Source: Chloroflexota bacterium (GTDB lineage: Bacteria; Chloroflexota; Anaerolineae; Anaerolineales; VGOW01). Taken from it: a stretch of 41,258 nt of DNA. The notes beneath the pieces were generated by a model. It did no database searches and was not told the DNA's origin. It worked only from the letters and a program-made list of their open reading frames with translations. The stretch lies in assembly GCA_016213135.1 (NCBI GenBank), contig JACRBQ010000146.1, positions 1 to 41,258 of the forward strand, read 5' to 3'. A program made the position numbers and the translations under genes. This document shows positions 32,409 to 41,060 of the stretch, piece after piece; the stretch's first letter is position 1, and each line of letters starts with the position of its first letter.

Positions 32409-32575
32409 CTCTTATCCAGAGAGGCGGAGGGACCGGCCCTGTGAAGCCTCGGCAACCGATCTGGAAGTCAGGAGCTGGATGTTAGAAGCTGGAGAAGACT
32501 CTCCAACGTCTAAATTCCAAACTTCAACTTCCGGTTGCGGTGCCAATTCCGGCAGATTGAACTGGAAGATGAGAG
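32409..32575 (+). ncRNA. SAM-I riboswitch aptamer with an enlarged P3 arm
   Basis: P1 is CTCTTATC (32409-32416) with GATGAGAG (32568-32575). P2 is GAGGC (32421-32425) with GCCTC (32446-32450), enclosing the kink-turn and GGGACCGGCCC region. The conserved GGCAACC (32451-32457) and GGTGCCAATTCCGGCAGA (from 32539) are in place. The class binds S-adenosylmethionine and shuts off transcription of methionine/SAM genes, fitting metK downstream. P3 is much longer than usual: a 70-base imperfect hairpin made of heptads lies at 32463-32532. Confidence 0.93.
32463..32532 (+). repeat. Inverted heptad arrays forming the P3 arm of the riboswitch
   Basis: The left arm has heptads like TCAGGAG, CTGGATG, TTAGAAG and CTGGAGA. 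The right arm, read as its complement, has TGAAGTT, TGGAATT, TAGACGT and TGGAGAG. The two 33-base arms are about two-thirds complementary around a 4-base loop (AGAC, 32496-32499). The right-arm units closely resemble those of the array at 5843-5891. Confidence 0.75.
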
Positions 32576-32598
32576 GGCAGCCGCGAGCCTAAACCCTC

Positions 32599-32630
32599 GC
32601 CCCTTCTCCGCCAGAAGGGGCTTTTATTTT
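32599..32630 (+). terminator. Riboswitch expression-platform terminator
   Basis: GCCCCTTCT (32599-32607) pairs perfectly with AGAAGGGGC (32613-32621) around a 5-base loop, followed by TTTTATTTT. The P1 3' strand (GAGAGGG, 32571-32577) can pair with the terminator's left arm (CCCTTCTC), forming an antiterminator. This gives the standard SAM-off design. Confidence 0.9.
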
Positions 32631-32684
32631 GTTGGCAATGACGCCCGCCGCCATTCGCCGGAAACACAAAGGAGAATCTATTCA

Positions 32685-33902
<1,218 letters not shown>

Positions 33903-33933
33903 ACCCGGCCTCCGCAACGCATGGCCCGCACAG

Positions 33934-33963
33934 CGCCCGCCCTCCCCGGCGGGCGTTTGTTTG
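33934..33963 (+). terminator. Intrinsic terminator after metK
   Basis: CGCCCGCC (33934-33941) pairs perfectly with GGCGGGCG (33948-33955) around CTCCCC, followed by TTTGTTTG. It starts 31 bases after the metK stop. Confidence 0.75.
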
Positions 33964-33978
33964 TGCTGCCGGCCCTTA

Positions 33979-34043
33979 AGGTGACTGTCACCGCGCACAA
34001 GACGCTTGAATCTTCGAACTCTGATGCGCGGTGACAGTCACCT
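33979..34043. repeat. Palindromic element with 18-bp perfect inverted repeats
   Basis: AGGTGACTGTCACCGCGC (33979-33996) and its exact complement (34026-34043) flank a 29-base centre. Each arm contains its own near-palindrome GGTGACtGTCACC. There is no T-run and no coding capacity; it looks like a small dispersed element just downstream of the metK terminator. Confidence 0.7.
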
Positions 34044-34092
34044 GCGACAGGCTTGGAGATAAATTCTAACGCTCTTTCCGCGTTCATCCGCG

Positions 34093-34101
34093 TGCTATAC
34101 T
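34093..34101 (+). promoter_or_regulatory. Extended -10 promoter for the peptidase gene
   Basis: TGCTATACT: TATACT (34096-34101) with TGC in front is an extended -10 element. The predicted leader is about 27 bases and contains GGAG upstream of ATG 34135. Confidence 0.55.
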
Positions 34102-34134
34102 TGCCCCACCCTCATCATTTACTACGGAGCATTC

Positions 34135-35718
34135 ATGAGCGATACCATTCAGGACTTCATCGAGACCACCGTTGCCCAACTCAAATTGCTGGAGCGCGCC
34201 TATTATCTCGGCGATTGGGAGGCCGCCACCTCCGGCACGCCCGAGGCCAACCAGCGCATGCGCGAAGCGCAGTCCGCCTACATTCGCTTCCTCGCCGACC
34301 CGGCCCGCCATCAAACCGCAAAGCAAATGCACCAGTCCGGCGCCGCCGCCAACCCGCTCGTCGCCCGACAGATCAAGCTGCTTTACCTCCTCACCGCTGC
34401 GCAACAGCAAGACGCCGCCACCACCGAGGCCCTCACTGCCCTCGAAGCGGATGTGCGCGACCGCTACTACAACTTTCGCGGTGTGGTGGGCGGGCGCAAG
34501 CTGAGCGACAACGAACTGGACGACATCCTGGGCAAGACCCACGACTCGGCGCTGGCGCAAGAGGCCTGGGAAGCAAGTAAGCAAGTGGGCGCGCAAGTGG
34601 CTGACGCCGTGCGTCAATTGGCCCGGTTGCGCAACGCCGCCGCGCGCAAACAGGGCTTTCGCGACTTTTTCCAGCAATCGCTCACCGTCAACGAGATCGA
34701 CGAGGGCGAACTGCTGTCGCTCTTTGAGCGATTGGATGCGGCCACACGCGAACCGTTCGCCGTACTCAAGCGCGAAATCGACGCCGCCCGCTCTGAACAC
34801 TTCGACATTGCCCCCGAGCAGCTTCGCCCGTGGCATTTTGGCGACCGGTTCTTCCAGTCGCCGCCGGACACGGGCGAAGTGGAAATGGATTCGCTGTTCG
34901 CCGATCACGACCCGGTGGAACTGGCGCTAAAAACCTACGACGGCCTCGGGATGGACGTGCGCGACATCCTCGCCCGCTCGGACCTTTACGCCCGCGAGGG
35001 CAAAAACCAGCACGCCTTTTGCACCGACATCGACCGCGAAGGCGACATCCGCACGTTGGACAACCTGCTGCCCAACCATCGCTGGACTGAAACCCTGCTG
35101 CACGAACTCGGCCACGGTGTTTATAACAAGCATGTGGATGCCTCGCTGCCGTGGTTGTTGCGGCAGTATCCGCACCTGCTCAGCACCGAAGCCATCGCCA
35201 TCACCATGGGCGGCCTCACCTACGACCGCGAATGGCTGGAGCAAGTGCTGGGCATCCCGGCGGCGGAGGCCGCACGGGTGGCCAAAGCGGCCCGCGCGCA
35301 AGAGCGCGCCCTGCGGCTCATCTTCACCCGCTGGTGCTTGGTGATGACTCACTTTGAACGGGCGCTGTACGGCGATCCCGAACAAGACCTTGACCGGGTG
35401 TGGTGGGATCTGGTGAAGCGCCATCAGCTCCTCACCCCGCCCGATGGCCGCGCCGCTCCCGATTGGGCCGCCAAAATTCACGTGGCCCTGGTTCCGGTGT
35501 ATTACCACAACTACGAGCTCGGCACCCTCGTCACCGCCCAGTTGCAGCACATGCTGCGGCGGCAGGTGGGCGGCATTGTGGGGCGCAAGCAGGTCGGGCA
35601 ATGGCTCATGGAGCGTTTCTTCAAACCCGGCGCCCGCGAAGATTGGTCGGGCCACATCAAAACCGCCACCGGCGAACCGCTCAACCCGCAGTATTTTGTG
35701 GACGCGTTGCGAGGGTGA
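34135..35718 (+). CDS. M3/M2-like zinc metallopeptidase
   Basis: A 527-residue gluzincin peptidase, mainly helical and without a signal peptide. The zinc site is TETLLHELGHGVYNKHV (HELGH near 35101-35115), with the third ligand Glu in LLSTEAIAITMGG. The C-terminal HVALVPVYYHNYELGTLV contains the Tyr and His residues that bind substrate carbonyls in M3 oligopeptidases and in M2 (ACE-like) enzymes. It should cut short peptides in the cytoplasm. The M3 family (oligoendopeptidase F-like) is the more likely home, but M2 resemblance in the C-terminal motif is notable. Confidence 0.85.
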   Translation: MSDTIQDFIETTVAQLKLLERAYYLGDWEAATSGTPEANQRMREAQSAYIRFLADPARHQTAKQMHQSGAAANPLVARQIKLLYLLTAAQQQDAATTEALTALEADVRDRYYNFRGVVGGRKLSDNELDDILGKTHDSALAQEAWEASKQVGAQVADAVRQLARLRNAAARKQGFRDFFQQSLTVNEIDEGELLSLFERLDAATREPFAVLKREIDAARSEHFDIAPEQLRPWHFGDRFFQSPPDTGEVEMDSLFADHDPVELALKTYDGLGMDVRDILARSDLYAREGKNQHAFCTDIDREGDIRTLDNLLPNHRWTETLLHELGHGVYNKHVDASLPWLLRQYPHLLSTEAIAITMGGLTYDREWLEQVLGIPAAEAARVAKAARAQERALRLIFTRWCLVMTHFERALYGDPEQDLDRVWWDLVKRHQLLTPPDGRAAPDWAAKIHVALVPVYYHNYELGTLVTAQLQHMLRRQVGGIVGRKQVGQWLMERFFKPGAREDWSGHIKTATGEPLNPQYFVDALRG

Positions 35719-35733
35719 GCGACCCCCGCAAGG

Positions 35734-35739
35734 TATAAT
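35734..35739 (+). promoter_or_regulatory. TATAAT -10 box for the MazG-like gene
   Basis: AAGGTATAATG: a consensus -10 box ends 13 bases before ATG 35753, giving a predicted leader of about 6 bases with no Shine-Dalgarno site. An ATG at 35743 opens only a 7-codon frame. Confidence 0.55.
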
Positions 35740-35752
35740 GAAATGAGTCGCT

Positions 35753-36055
35753 ATGACCCTCTCTGACCTGACCGCCGAGATGCACCGTTTTGTGACGGCC
35801 AAGGGCTGGTACGCGCCCGGCAGCCCGCGCCCGCAAACGCCGCGTAATTTGGCGGCCTCGCTGGCGATTGAGGCCGCCGAGGTGTTGGAACATTTCCAGT
35901 GGGGCGGCGAAGCGGCCGACCGGGTGGAACTGGCCGGGGAGCTGGCCGATGTGGCCCTGTATCTTTTGCAACTGGCCAGCGTTAGCCGGATCGATCTGGA
36001 GCAAGCCATACTGGACAAGCTGCAAGTCAACTACGGGCGCGAGTGGGATCAGTAG
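35753..36055 (+). CDS. MazG-like nucleotide pyrophosphohydrolase
   Basis: A 100-residue all-alpha NTP pyrophosphatase of the MazG/RS21-C6 type. The metal-binding pattern is split between LAIEAAEVLEHFQW and ELAGELADVALYLLQLA, the EExxE...ExxD arrangement of the family. These enzymes hydrolyse non-canonical or excess dNTPs to monophosphates. FVTAKGWYAPGSPRPQTPRNLAAS is the typical N-terminal substrate loop. The gene has its own near-leaderless promoter and is followed by a palindromic spacer. Confidence 0.85.
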   Translation: MTLSDLTAEMHRFVTAKGWYAPGSPRPQTPRNLAASLAIEAAEVLEHFQWGGEAADRVELAGELADVALYLLQLASVSRIDLEQAILDKLQVNYGREWDQ

Positions 36056-36060
36056 GGTAA

Positions 36061-36127
36061 TCCGCAGATGTCGCAGACGAACGCAGACAAAAAACGAGGC
36101 ACTGTGTCAATCTGCATGATCTGCGGA
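36061..36127. repeat. Palindromic spacer between the MazG-like and phosphoesterase genes
   Basis: TCCGCAGATGTCGCAGA (36061-36077) and TCTGCATGATCTGCGGA (36111-36127) are inverted copies matching at 14 of 17 positions. The left side continues with CGCAGAC-type units at roughly 9-10-base spacing. This resembles the nuo spacers in form but not in its period. Confidence 0.55.
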
Positions 36128-36138
36128 CAGACTGCCGC

Positions 36139-36786
36139 ATGAGGATTCTGGCCCTTAGCGACGAAGTGGTGGATTTCATCTACAGCCCCCACGTGAAAGA
36201 TCGCTTCGGGGACGTGGACCTGGTGATTGGCTGCGGCGACCTGCCGTTTTACTACCTCGAATTTGTGGTGACCATGCTCAACAAGCCGGTGTATTTTGTG
36301 CCCGGCAATCACGATGCGCGCCTGCAACATATGTCCGACGGCCGCATGGTCGAAACCGCCGAAGGCTGCGTCAACCTCGACGGGCGCGTGTGCCGCGAGC
36401 GCGGGCTGATCCTGGCCGGGTTGGGCGGCAGCATCCGCTACCGCGCCGACGGCGAGCACCAATACTCGCAGTCGGAAATGAATCGGCGCGCCGGCGGGTT
36501 GAGCATAAGCCTGTGGCTCAACCACCTGCGGGACGGCCGGGCGCTGGATATTCTGGTGACGCATTCGCCGCCCCGGGGCATTCACGATGCCGACGATCTG
36601 GCTCACACCGGCTTTGATGCCTTTGTGGAAATGGTGAAGATTTTTCGGCCTCGTTATCTGCTGCACGGCCATTCGCATGTGTATCGCAACACCGATGTGA
36701 CGCGCACGCAACTGGGCCGGACCGAGATACTGAACGTATACCCTTATCGGGTGATTGAGTGGGAGTCGGGCTGGTGGATGACTTAG
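36139..36786 (+). CDS. Calcineurin-like metallophosphoesterase
   Basis: A 215-residue phosphoesterase. Metal-site motifs in order: ALSDEVV (motif I), VIGCGDLPFYYLE, VPGNHDAR, VTHSPP and LLHGHSHVY. Motif I normally reads DxH; here the His position is Val (SDEV), which I believe is a trait of this subfamily and not damage, since all other motifs are intact. Its substrate is unknown; relatives act on cyclic nucleotides, phosphoproteins or phospholipid intermediates. The start ATG 36139 gives MRILALSDE directly. No clear ribosome site precedes it. Confidence 0.85.
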   Translation: MRILALSDEVVDFIYSPHVKDRFGDVDLVIGCGDLPFYYLEFVVTMLNKPVYFVPGNHDARLQHMSDGRMVETAEGCVNLDGRVCRERGLILAGLGGSIRYRADGEHQYSQSEMNRRAGGLSISLWLNHLRDGRALDILVTHSPPRGIHDADDLAHTGFDAFVEMVKIFRPRYLLHGHSHVYRNTDVTRTQLGRTEILNVYPYRVIEWESGWWMT

Positions 36787-36817
36787 ACAGACCGGCCGCG
36801 CGGACTCTGATTACCGC

Positions 36818-37867
36818 ATGACTGACTGGCCCTTCAATGGCGCTGAACTCACTGCCGGATTGCGCCGCTACCTGGCTGATCCCACCCTGCGCATTATCAA
36901 GATCAGCGAAGAGCCGGTGGACACCTACCCGGCGCTGGGGCAGATTCGCGGTGTGGGCATCGATCTGGAGCGCCGCAACTTCGGCGAGCATTATTCTTAT
37001 TTGCTCAAGCAGCCGCAGGGCACGTCGCGGTTCGGGTTGGCCGGAACCGGCGTGCGCGAGGTGGGCCTCTACCGTACGTTGGCCTCGCAACTGCCCATCG
37101 CCGTTCCCGAACTGGTGGCCAGCGACGCCAACGGCGATTGGCTGTTGATGGAGCCTTACCCGACCACGGTGCGGCCCGAACGCTGGACGGCCAAAGAATA
37201 CCGGCAGGCGATCATCAACCTGGCTCACCTGCACGATCGCTTCTGGGGGTTGGCCGAAGACCTGTCGGTGTTCCCGTGGTTGGGCCGCCCGCTCACCAAT
37301 GACTACCCGGTTTACGTCATGGCCGCGGCCAAATCCCTGGAGACCATCGTGCGGCACGACACACCCGCCGCCATCACCAACTCCATGGAGCGCCTCACGG
37401 CGCTGGCCCGGCTCATCTCGCAGGCCGACGTGGTGAGCCAGGTGCTGCAAAGCAAACCGCAAACGCTGTTGCACGGCGATTACTGGCCGGGCAACATATC
37501 GGTGGATGAGGACGGCGACCAGATCGTTTACGATTGGCAAATGGTGAGCGTCGGGCCGGGCGCCATCGACATTGTGGTGTTCATCACTACGTGCCAGTGG
37601 TGGTTCTCGCCGCTGCCCATCACCCCGCAGGAGATTGTGGCCGTGTACCGCCAGGAGATGGCGGCCCACACCGGCCAAACGTGGACGGATCAGGAATGGG
37701 CGTGCCAGTGGGATTTCGCCCTCATGTGGCGCTTTCTGCAGGAGTGGCTCAACACGCTGGCCGCGCCGCTCACTTACAGCTTGCAGGATAGCGAGGGTCT
37801 GCTCGAAGCCGTGTGGCTCGAGCCGCTGGGCCGCGCCGTGGATCGCTGGCTGAGGCAATTGGCATGA
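36818..37867 (+). CDS. APH/choline-kinase-fold phosphotransferase
   Basis: A 349-residue protein-kinase-like phosphotransferase. The catalytic loop is LLHGDYWPGNISVDEDGD, with the base Asp and the metal-binding Asn. It is followed by VYDWQMVSVGPGAIDIVVFI, the DxD-like metal motif region. The N-terminal lobe has SYLLKQPQGTSRFG and a WLLMEPYP hinge. Relatives phosphorylate small molecules such as aminoglycosides, choline or sugars. There is no sign of a resistance context, so the substrate is open. Confidence 0.8.
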   Translation: MTDWPFNGAELTAGLRRYLADPTLRIIKISEEPVDTYPALGQIRGVGIDLERRNFGEHYSYLLKQPQGTSRFGLAGTGVREVGLYRTLASQLPIAVPELVASDANGDWLLMEPYPTTVRPERWTAKEYRQAIINLAHLHDRFWGLAEDLSVFPWLGRPLTNDYPVYVMAAAKSLETIVRHDTPAAITNSMERLTALARLISQADVVSQVLQSKPQTLLHGDYWPGNISVDEDGDQIVYDWQMVSVGPGAIDIVVFITTCQWWFSPLPITPQEIVAVYRQEMAAHTGQTWTDQEWACQWDFALMWRFLQEWLNTLAAPLTYSLQDSEGLLEAVWLEPLGRAVDRWLRQLA

Positions 37868-37885
37868 AGGAAGGATAGTCGGAAG

Positions 37886-38422
37886 ATGAAAATTGTTTCT
37901 GTATATGGCAGCTCGGCCCCGGCGGATGGATCGGCGGCGTACGCCGAAGCGATGGGGATTGGGCGGCAACTGGCCGAGGCCGGGTTCACCGTGGCTACTG
38001 GTGGCTACCGGGGTGTGATGGAAGCCGCCAGCCGCGGGGCCGCCACCGCCGGGGGGCACGTCATCGGCGTCACCTGCAGTCTGTTGGAAAACTGGCGAGA
38101 GGGCCTTTCGGCAAACGCGTGGGTCAAAGAAGAAATCAAATTCGGCTCGCTGCGCGAACGGCTCTATCATTTGGTAGAATTCTGCGACGCCGCCGTGGCG
38201 CTGGGCGGGGGCGTCGGCACGCTATCAGAGGTGGCGCTCACGTGGAGCCTGCTGCAAATCGGCGAGATCCGCCCCAAGCCGCTCATCCTCGTGGGGCCGC
38301 TGTGGCGCGACTCCATCAGCACCTTTTTGAGCCACGCCGACGGTTACGTGCGCCCCGAGCACCGCGCCCTGTTGAGCTTTGTGAAAGATGTGGATGAAGC
38401 GGTTGCCATGCTGAAAGGATGA
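37886..38422 (+). CDS. LOG/TIGR00725-type nucleotide-binding family protein
   Basis: A 178-residue Rossmann-fold protein of the LOG ('lonely guy') superfamily. The N-terminal VSVYGSSAPADGSAAY, the TGGYRGVMEAASRGA loop, and the key motif VALGGGVGTLSEVALTW (PGGxGTxxE-like) are present. Members cleave nucleoside 5'-monophosphates, in plants to release cytokinins. In bacteria the role is less clear. The gap to proS is 6 bases, so they are co-transcribed. Confidence 0.85.
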   Translation: MKIVSVYGSSAPADGSAAYAEAMGIGRQLAEAGFTVATGGYRGVMEAASRGAATAGGHVIGVTCSLLENWREGLSANAWVKEEIKFGSLRERLYHLVEFCDAAVALGGGVGTLSEVALTWSLLQIGEIRPKPLILVGPLWRDSISTFLSHADGYVRPEHRALLSFVKDVDEAVAMLKG

Positions 38423-38428
38423 AGGTAA

Positions 38429-39868
38429 ATGTCTGAGCAAAAACTACCCACCCGCGCCGAAGATTTCCCCGAGTGGTACAACACCCTCGTCGTCCGCGCC
38501 GACATGGCCGATTACGGCCCGGCGCGCGGCACGATGATCATAAAACCGTACGGCTGGGCGCTGTGGGAGAACATTCAGGCCGCGCTCGATAAACGCTTCA
38601 AAGCCACGGGGCACGTCAACGCCGGGTTCCCCATGTTCATCCCCCAGAGCTTTCTGGAAAAAGAAAAGAAACACGTGGAAGGCTTTTCGCCGGAGTTGGC
38701 CGTGGTGACCATTGGCGGCGGCGAAACGCTGGAAGAACCGCTGATCGTGCGCCCCACTTCGGAGACCATCATCGGCCACTCGTATGCCAAATGGATCCAG
38801 TCGTACCGCGACCTGCCGGTGCTGATCAACCTGTGGAACAGCGTGGTGCGTTGGGAACTGCGCACCAAGTTGTTTCTGCGCACGCTGGAGTTTTGGTGGC
38901 AGGAGGGTCACACCGCCCACGCCACCAAAGAAGAAGCGGAGTTTGAAACGCTGCAGATGCTGAACGTGTATGCGGACTTTGCCGAAAACGAAGCCGCCGT
39001 CCCCGTGATCCGCGGCCGCAAGAGCGAGTCGGAGCGGTTTGCCGGGGCCGACGAGACGTATTCCATCGAGGCCATGATGGGCGACTGCAAGGCGCTGCAA
39101 TCGGCCACCTCGCATCACCTGGGGCAAAACTTCGCCCGCGCCTTCGAAATTCGCTATCTCGACAAAGGCAACGAGCAGCAATACTGCTGGACGACGTCGT
39201 GGGGGATCTCCACCCGGTTCATCGGCGCCATCATCATGGTGCACGGCGACGATCAGGGGCTGGTGATGCCTCCCCGGCTGGCCCCGTATCAAGTGGTCAT
39301 CGTGCCCATCTCCAAAACCGACGCGGAGAGGGCGGCAGTGATGGAGGCTGCGCGCGCCGTGCGGGCCGAACTGACAGCCGCCGACATCCGCGTGAAAGTG
39401 GACGACCGCGAGGGGCTGACGCCGGGCTTCAAATTCAACGATTGGGAAATGCGCGGCGTGCCGCTGCGGCTCGAAGTGGGGCCGAAGGATTTGGCCAAGG
39501 GCACGGTGGCGCTGGCCCGCCGCGACAAGCCGGGGCGCGAAGGCAAGAGCTTTGTCTCACGCGAGGGGCTGGCGGCCACGGTGGCTGCCATGCTGAAGGA
39601 CATCCAGCAGTCGCTATTCGATCGCGCGCTGGCGTTTCGGGAGCAGAACACGTTCGACCCCAAAGACTACGCCGAGTTCAAGTCGGCGGTGGAAAAAGGT
39701 TTTGCCCTGTCGTACTGGTGCGGCGATGGCGCGTGCGAAGCGCAGATCAAAGAGGAAACCAAAGCCACCACCCGCTGCATTCCGCTCGACCAGCCGGGCG
39801 GGGCGGGGGCGTGCATCCACTGCGGCAAACCGGCCGCCGAAAAAGCCCTCTTTGCCCGCGCCTATTAG
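38429..39868 (+). CDS. proS: Prolyl-tRNA synthetase, archaeal/eukaryotic type
   Basis: A 479-residue class II synthetase that charges tRNA-Pro. It has no YbaK editing insert, which marks the short type. Motif 2 is in WNSVVRWELRTKLFLRTLEFWWQEGHTAH; motif 3 is represented by the ISTRFIGAIIMVHGD segment. The anticodon-binding domain begins near PYQVVIVPISKTDAE. The C-terminal domain contains four cysteines (YWCGDGACEAQ and CIHCGKPA), which fits the zinc-binding tail of this type. It is the expected form in Chloroflexota and many thermophiles. Confidence 0.95.
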   Translation: MSEQKLPTRAEDFPEWYNTLVVRADMADYGPARGTMIIKPYGWALWENIQAALDKRFKATGHVNAGFPMFIPQSFLEKEKKHVEGFSPELAVVTIGGGETLEEPLIVRPTSETIIGHSYAKWIQSYRDLPVLINLWNSVVRWELRTKLFLRTLEFWWQEGHTAHATKEEAEFETLQMLNVYADFAENEAAVPVIRGRKSESERFAGADETYSIEAMMGDCKALQSATSHHLGQNFARAFEIRYLDKGNEQQYCWTTSWGISTRFIGAIIMVHGDDQGLVMPPRLAPYQVVIVPISKTDAERAAVMEAARAVRAELTAADIRVKVDDREGLTPGFKFNDWEMRGVPLRLEVGPKDLAKGTVALARRDKPGREGKSFVSREGLAATVAAMLKDIQQSLFDRALAFREQNTFDPKDYAEFKSAVEKGFALSYWCGDGACEAQIKEETKATTRCIPLDQPGGAGACIHCGKPAAEKALFARAY

Positions 39869-39874
39869 CCGCCC

Positions 39875-40441
39875 ATGCAAACTCTTACGCTCATCGGTCG
39901 CGGCGTGTCCATCTTTCTGATCCGGCTGCGCGATCAGGGAGCGCGCACCACCCGGCTGTGGCTGCACGAAAAAGTGAAGCGCTTTACGCAAGGGGTGTCC
40001 CCCGCCGTCAGCAGCGAGGTGCGTCCCCGGTTGTTTGTGGGTGGGCAGCAGTTCCGGCACGGGTTGGCGACCATGCGGCAAAGGGGTATTGCCGCCACGC
40101 TCAGTTTGCGCCAGGAGGTCGACGATGTCGCGCGGGGGGTGGCGCTATCCCCCCACTTGTGGCTGCCCACACCGGACGACGGCGCCCCCACGCTAGATCA
40201 ACTGCGCGACGGTGTGGCCTTTGTGCGCGCGGCGCTGGGGGCCGGGCAGGGGGTATACATCCACTGCGGCCAGGGCGTGGGACGCGCCCCCACGATGGCA
40301 GCGGCCTATCTCATGTCCGAGGGGCAATCGCTTCGATCGGCGATGGATGCCATCCGGCAGGTGCGGCCTTTCATTACGCCCACCCGGGCGCAACTGGCGC
40401 GGCTGGCCGAATGGGCGCACGAGGTGCGGAGTGATCAATGA
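39875..40441 (+). CDS. Dual-specificity protein phosphatase
   Basis: A 188-residue phosphatase of the dual-specificity/tyrosine family. The active site is VYIHCGQGVGRAPTMAAAYLM, with the CX5R P-loop (Cys in HCGQGVGR). The general acid is probably an Asp in LPTPDDGAPTLDQL. An N-terminal extension of about 40 residues (RLRDQGARTTRLWLHEKVKRF) has no known domain. The target is unknown. It follows proS by 6 bases and precedes the acetyltransferase by 7. Confidence 0.88.
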   Translation: MQTLTLIGRGVSIFLIRLRDQGARTTRLWLHEKVKRFTQGVSPAVSSEVRPRLFVGGQQFRHGLATMRQRGIAATLSLRQEVDDVARGVALSPHLWLPTPDDGAPTLDQLRDGVAFVRAALGAGQGVYIHCGQGVGRAPTMAAAYLMSEGQSLRSAMDAIRQVRPFITPTRAQLARLAEWAHEVRSDQ

Positions 40442-40448
40442 TGCGCCG

Positions 40449-41060
40449 ATGAGCATTGAGCCGGTGACGCTGCGCGGGCATTGGGCGCGGTTGGAGCCGC
40501 TGCGCCCGGGGCACGCCGCCGATTTGTTTGCCGCCGGTCAAACGCCGGAGGTGTGGGCCTATCTGTGGCGCGGGCCGTTCACTTCGCTCGAGGACACGCG
40601 CGAGTGGATCGAAGGCGCGCTGCGCGGCGCGGCGGACGGCAGCCAGTTTCCTTTTGCCATTATTCAATTGCAAACGGGCCGGGCGGTGGGCAGCACGCGC
40701 TACATGGACATTGTGCCGCAAGACCGGCGGCTGGAGATTGGCTGGACGTGGCTGGCTCAGGCCTGCTGGCGCACGCCGATCAATACGGAATGCAAATACC
40801 TGCTGTTGGGCCACGCCTTCGAGGCGGCGGGCTGCCTGCGCGTGCAATTGAAAACCGATCTGCGAAACATGCGCTCGCAGCAGGCCATTGAACGGTTGGG
40901 CGCGGTGCGCGAGGGCGTATTGCGCAAGCACATGGTGCTGGCCCTGAAAGGCAACTTCCAACGGCACTCGGTGATGTACAGCATTTTGGATACCGAGTGG
41001 CCCGAGGTGAAACGGCGGCTGGAAGCCAGGCTGCAAATATACCGGGGGGCGCAGGGGTAG
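40449..41060 (+). CDS. GNAT-family N-acetyltransferase (RimJ/RimL type)
   Basis: A 203-residue protein with the layout of ribosomal-protein/amino-acid acetyltransferases: MSIEPVTLRGHWARLEPLRPGH, GSTRYMDIVPQDRRLEIGWTWL, NTECKYLLLGHAFEAAGCLRVQLKTDLRN and SQQAIERLGAVREGVLRKH. The last segment is the family's characteristic 'A..A..RLGF..EG.LR.H'. ATG 40449 gives the expected N-terminus; an in-frame GTG at 40431 is a minor alternative. The next reading frame starts directly after its stop. Confidence 0.88.
   Translation: MSIEPVTLRGHWARLEPLRPGHAADLFAAGQTPEVWAYLWRGPFTSLEDTREWIEGALRGAADGSQFPFAIIQLQTGRAVGSTRYMDIVPQDRRLEIGWTWLAQACWRTPINTECKYLLLGHAFEAAGCLRVQLKTDLRNMRSQQAIERLGAVREGVLRKHMVLALKGNFQRHSVMYSILDTEWPEVKRRLEARLQIYRGAQG

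Noticed and set aside
36139-36160. Metallophosphoesterase with a mutated active site (SDEV in place of SDxH)
   Set aside because: The remaining motifs are intact, and I believe SDE is usual in this subfamily, so inactivity is not supported.
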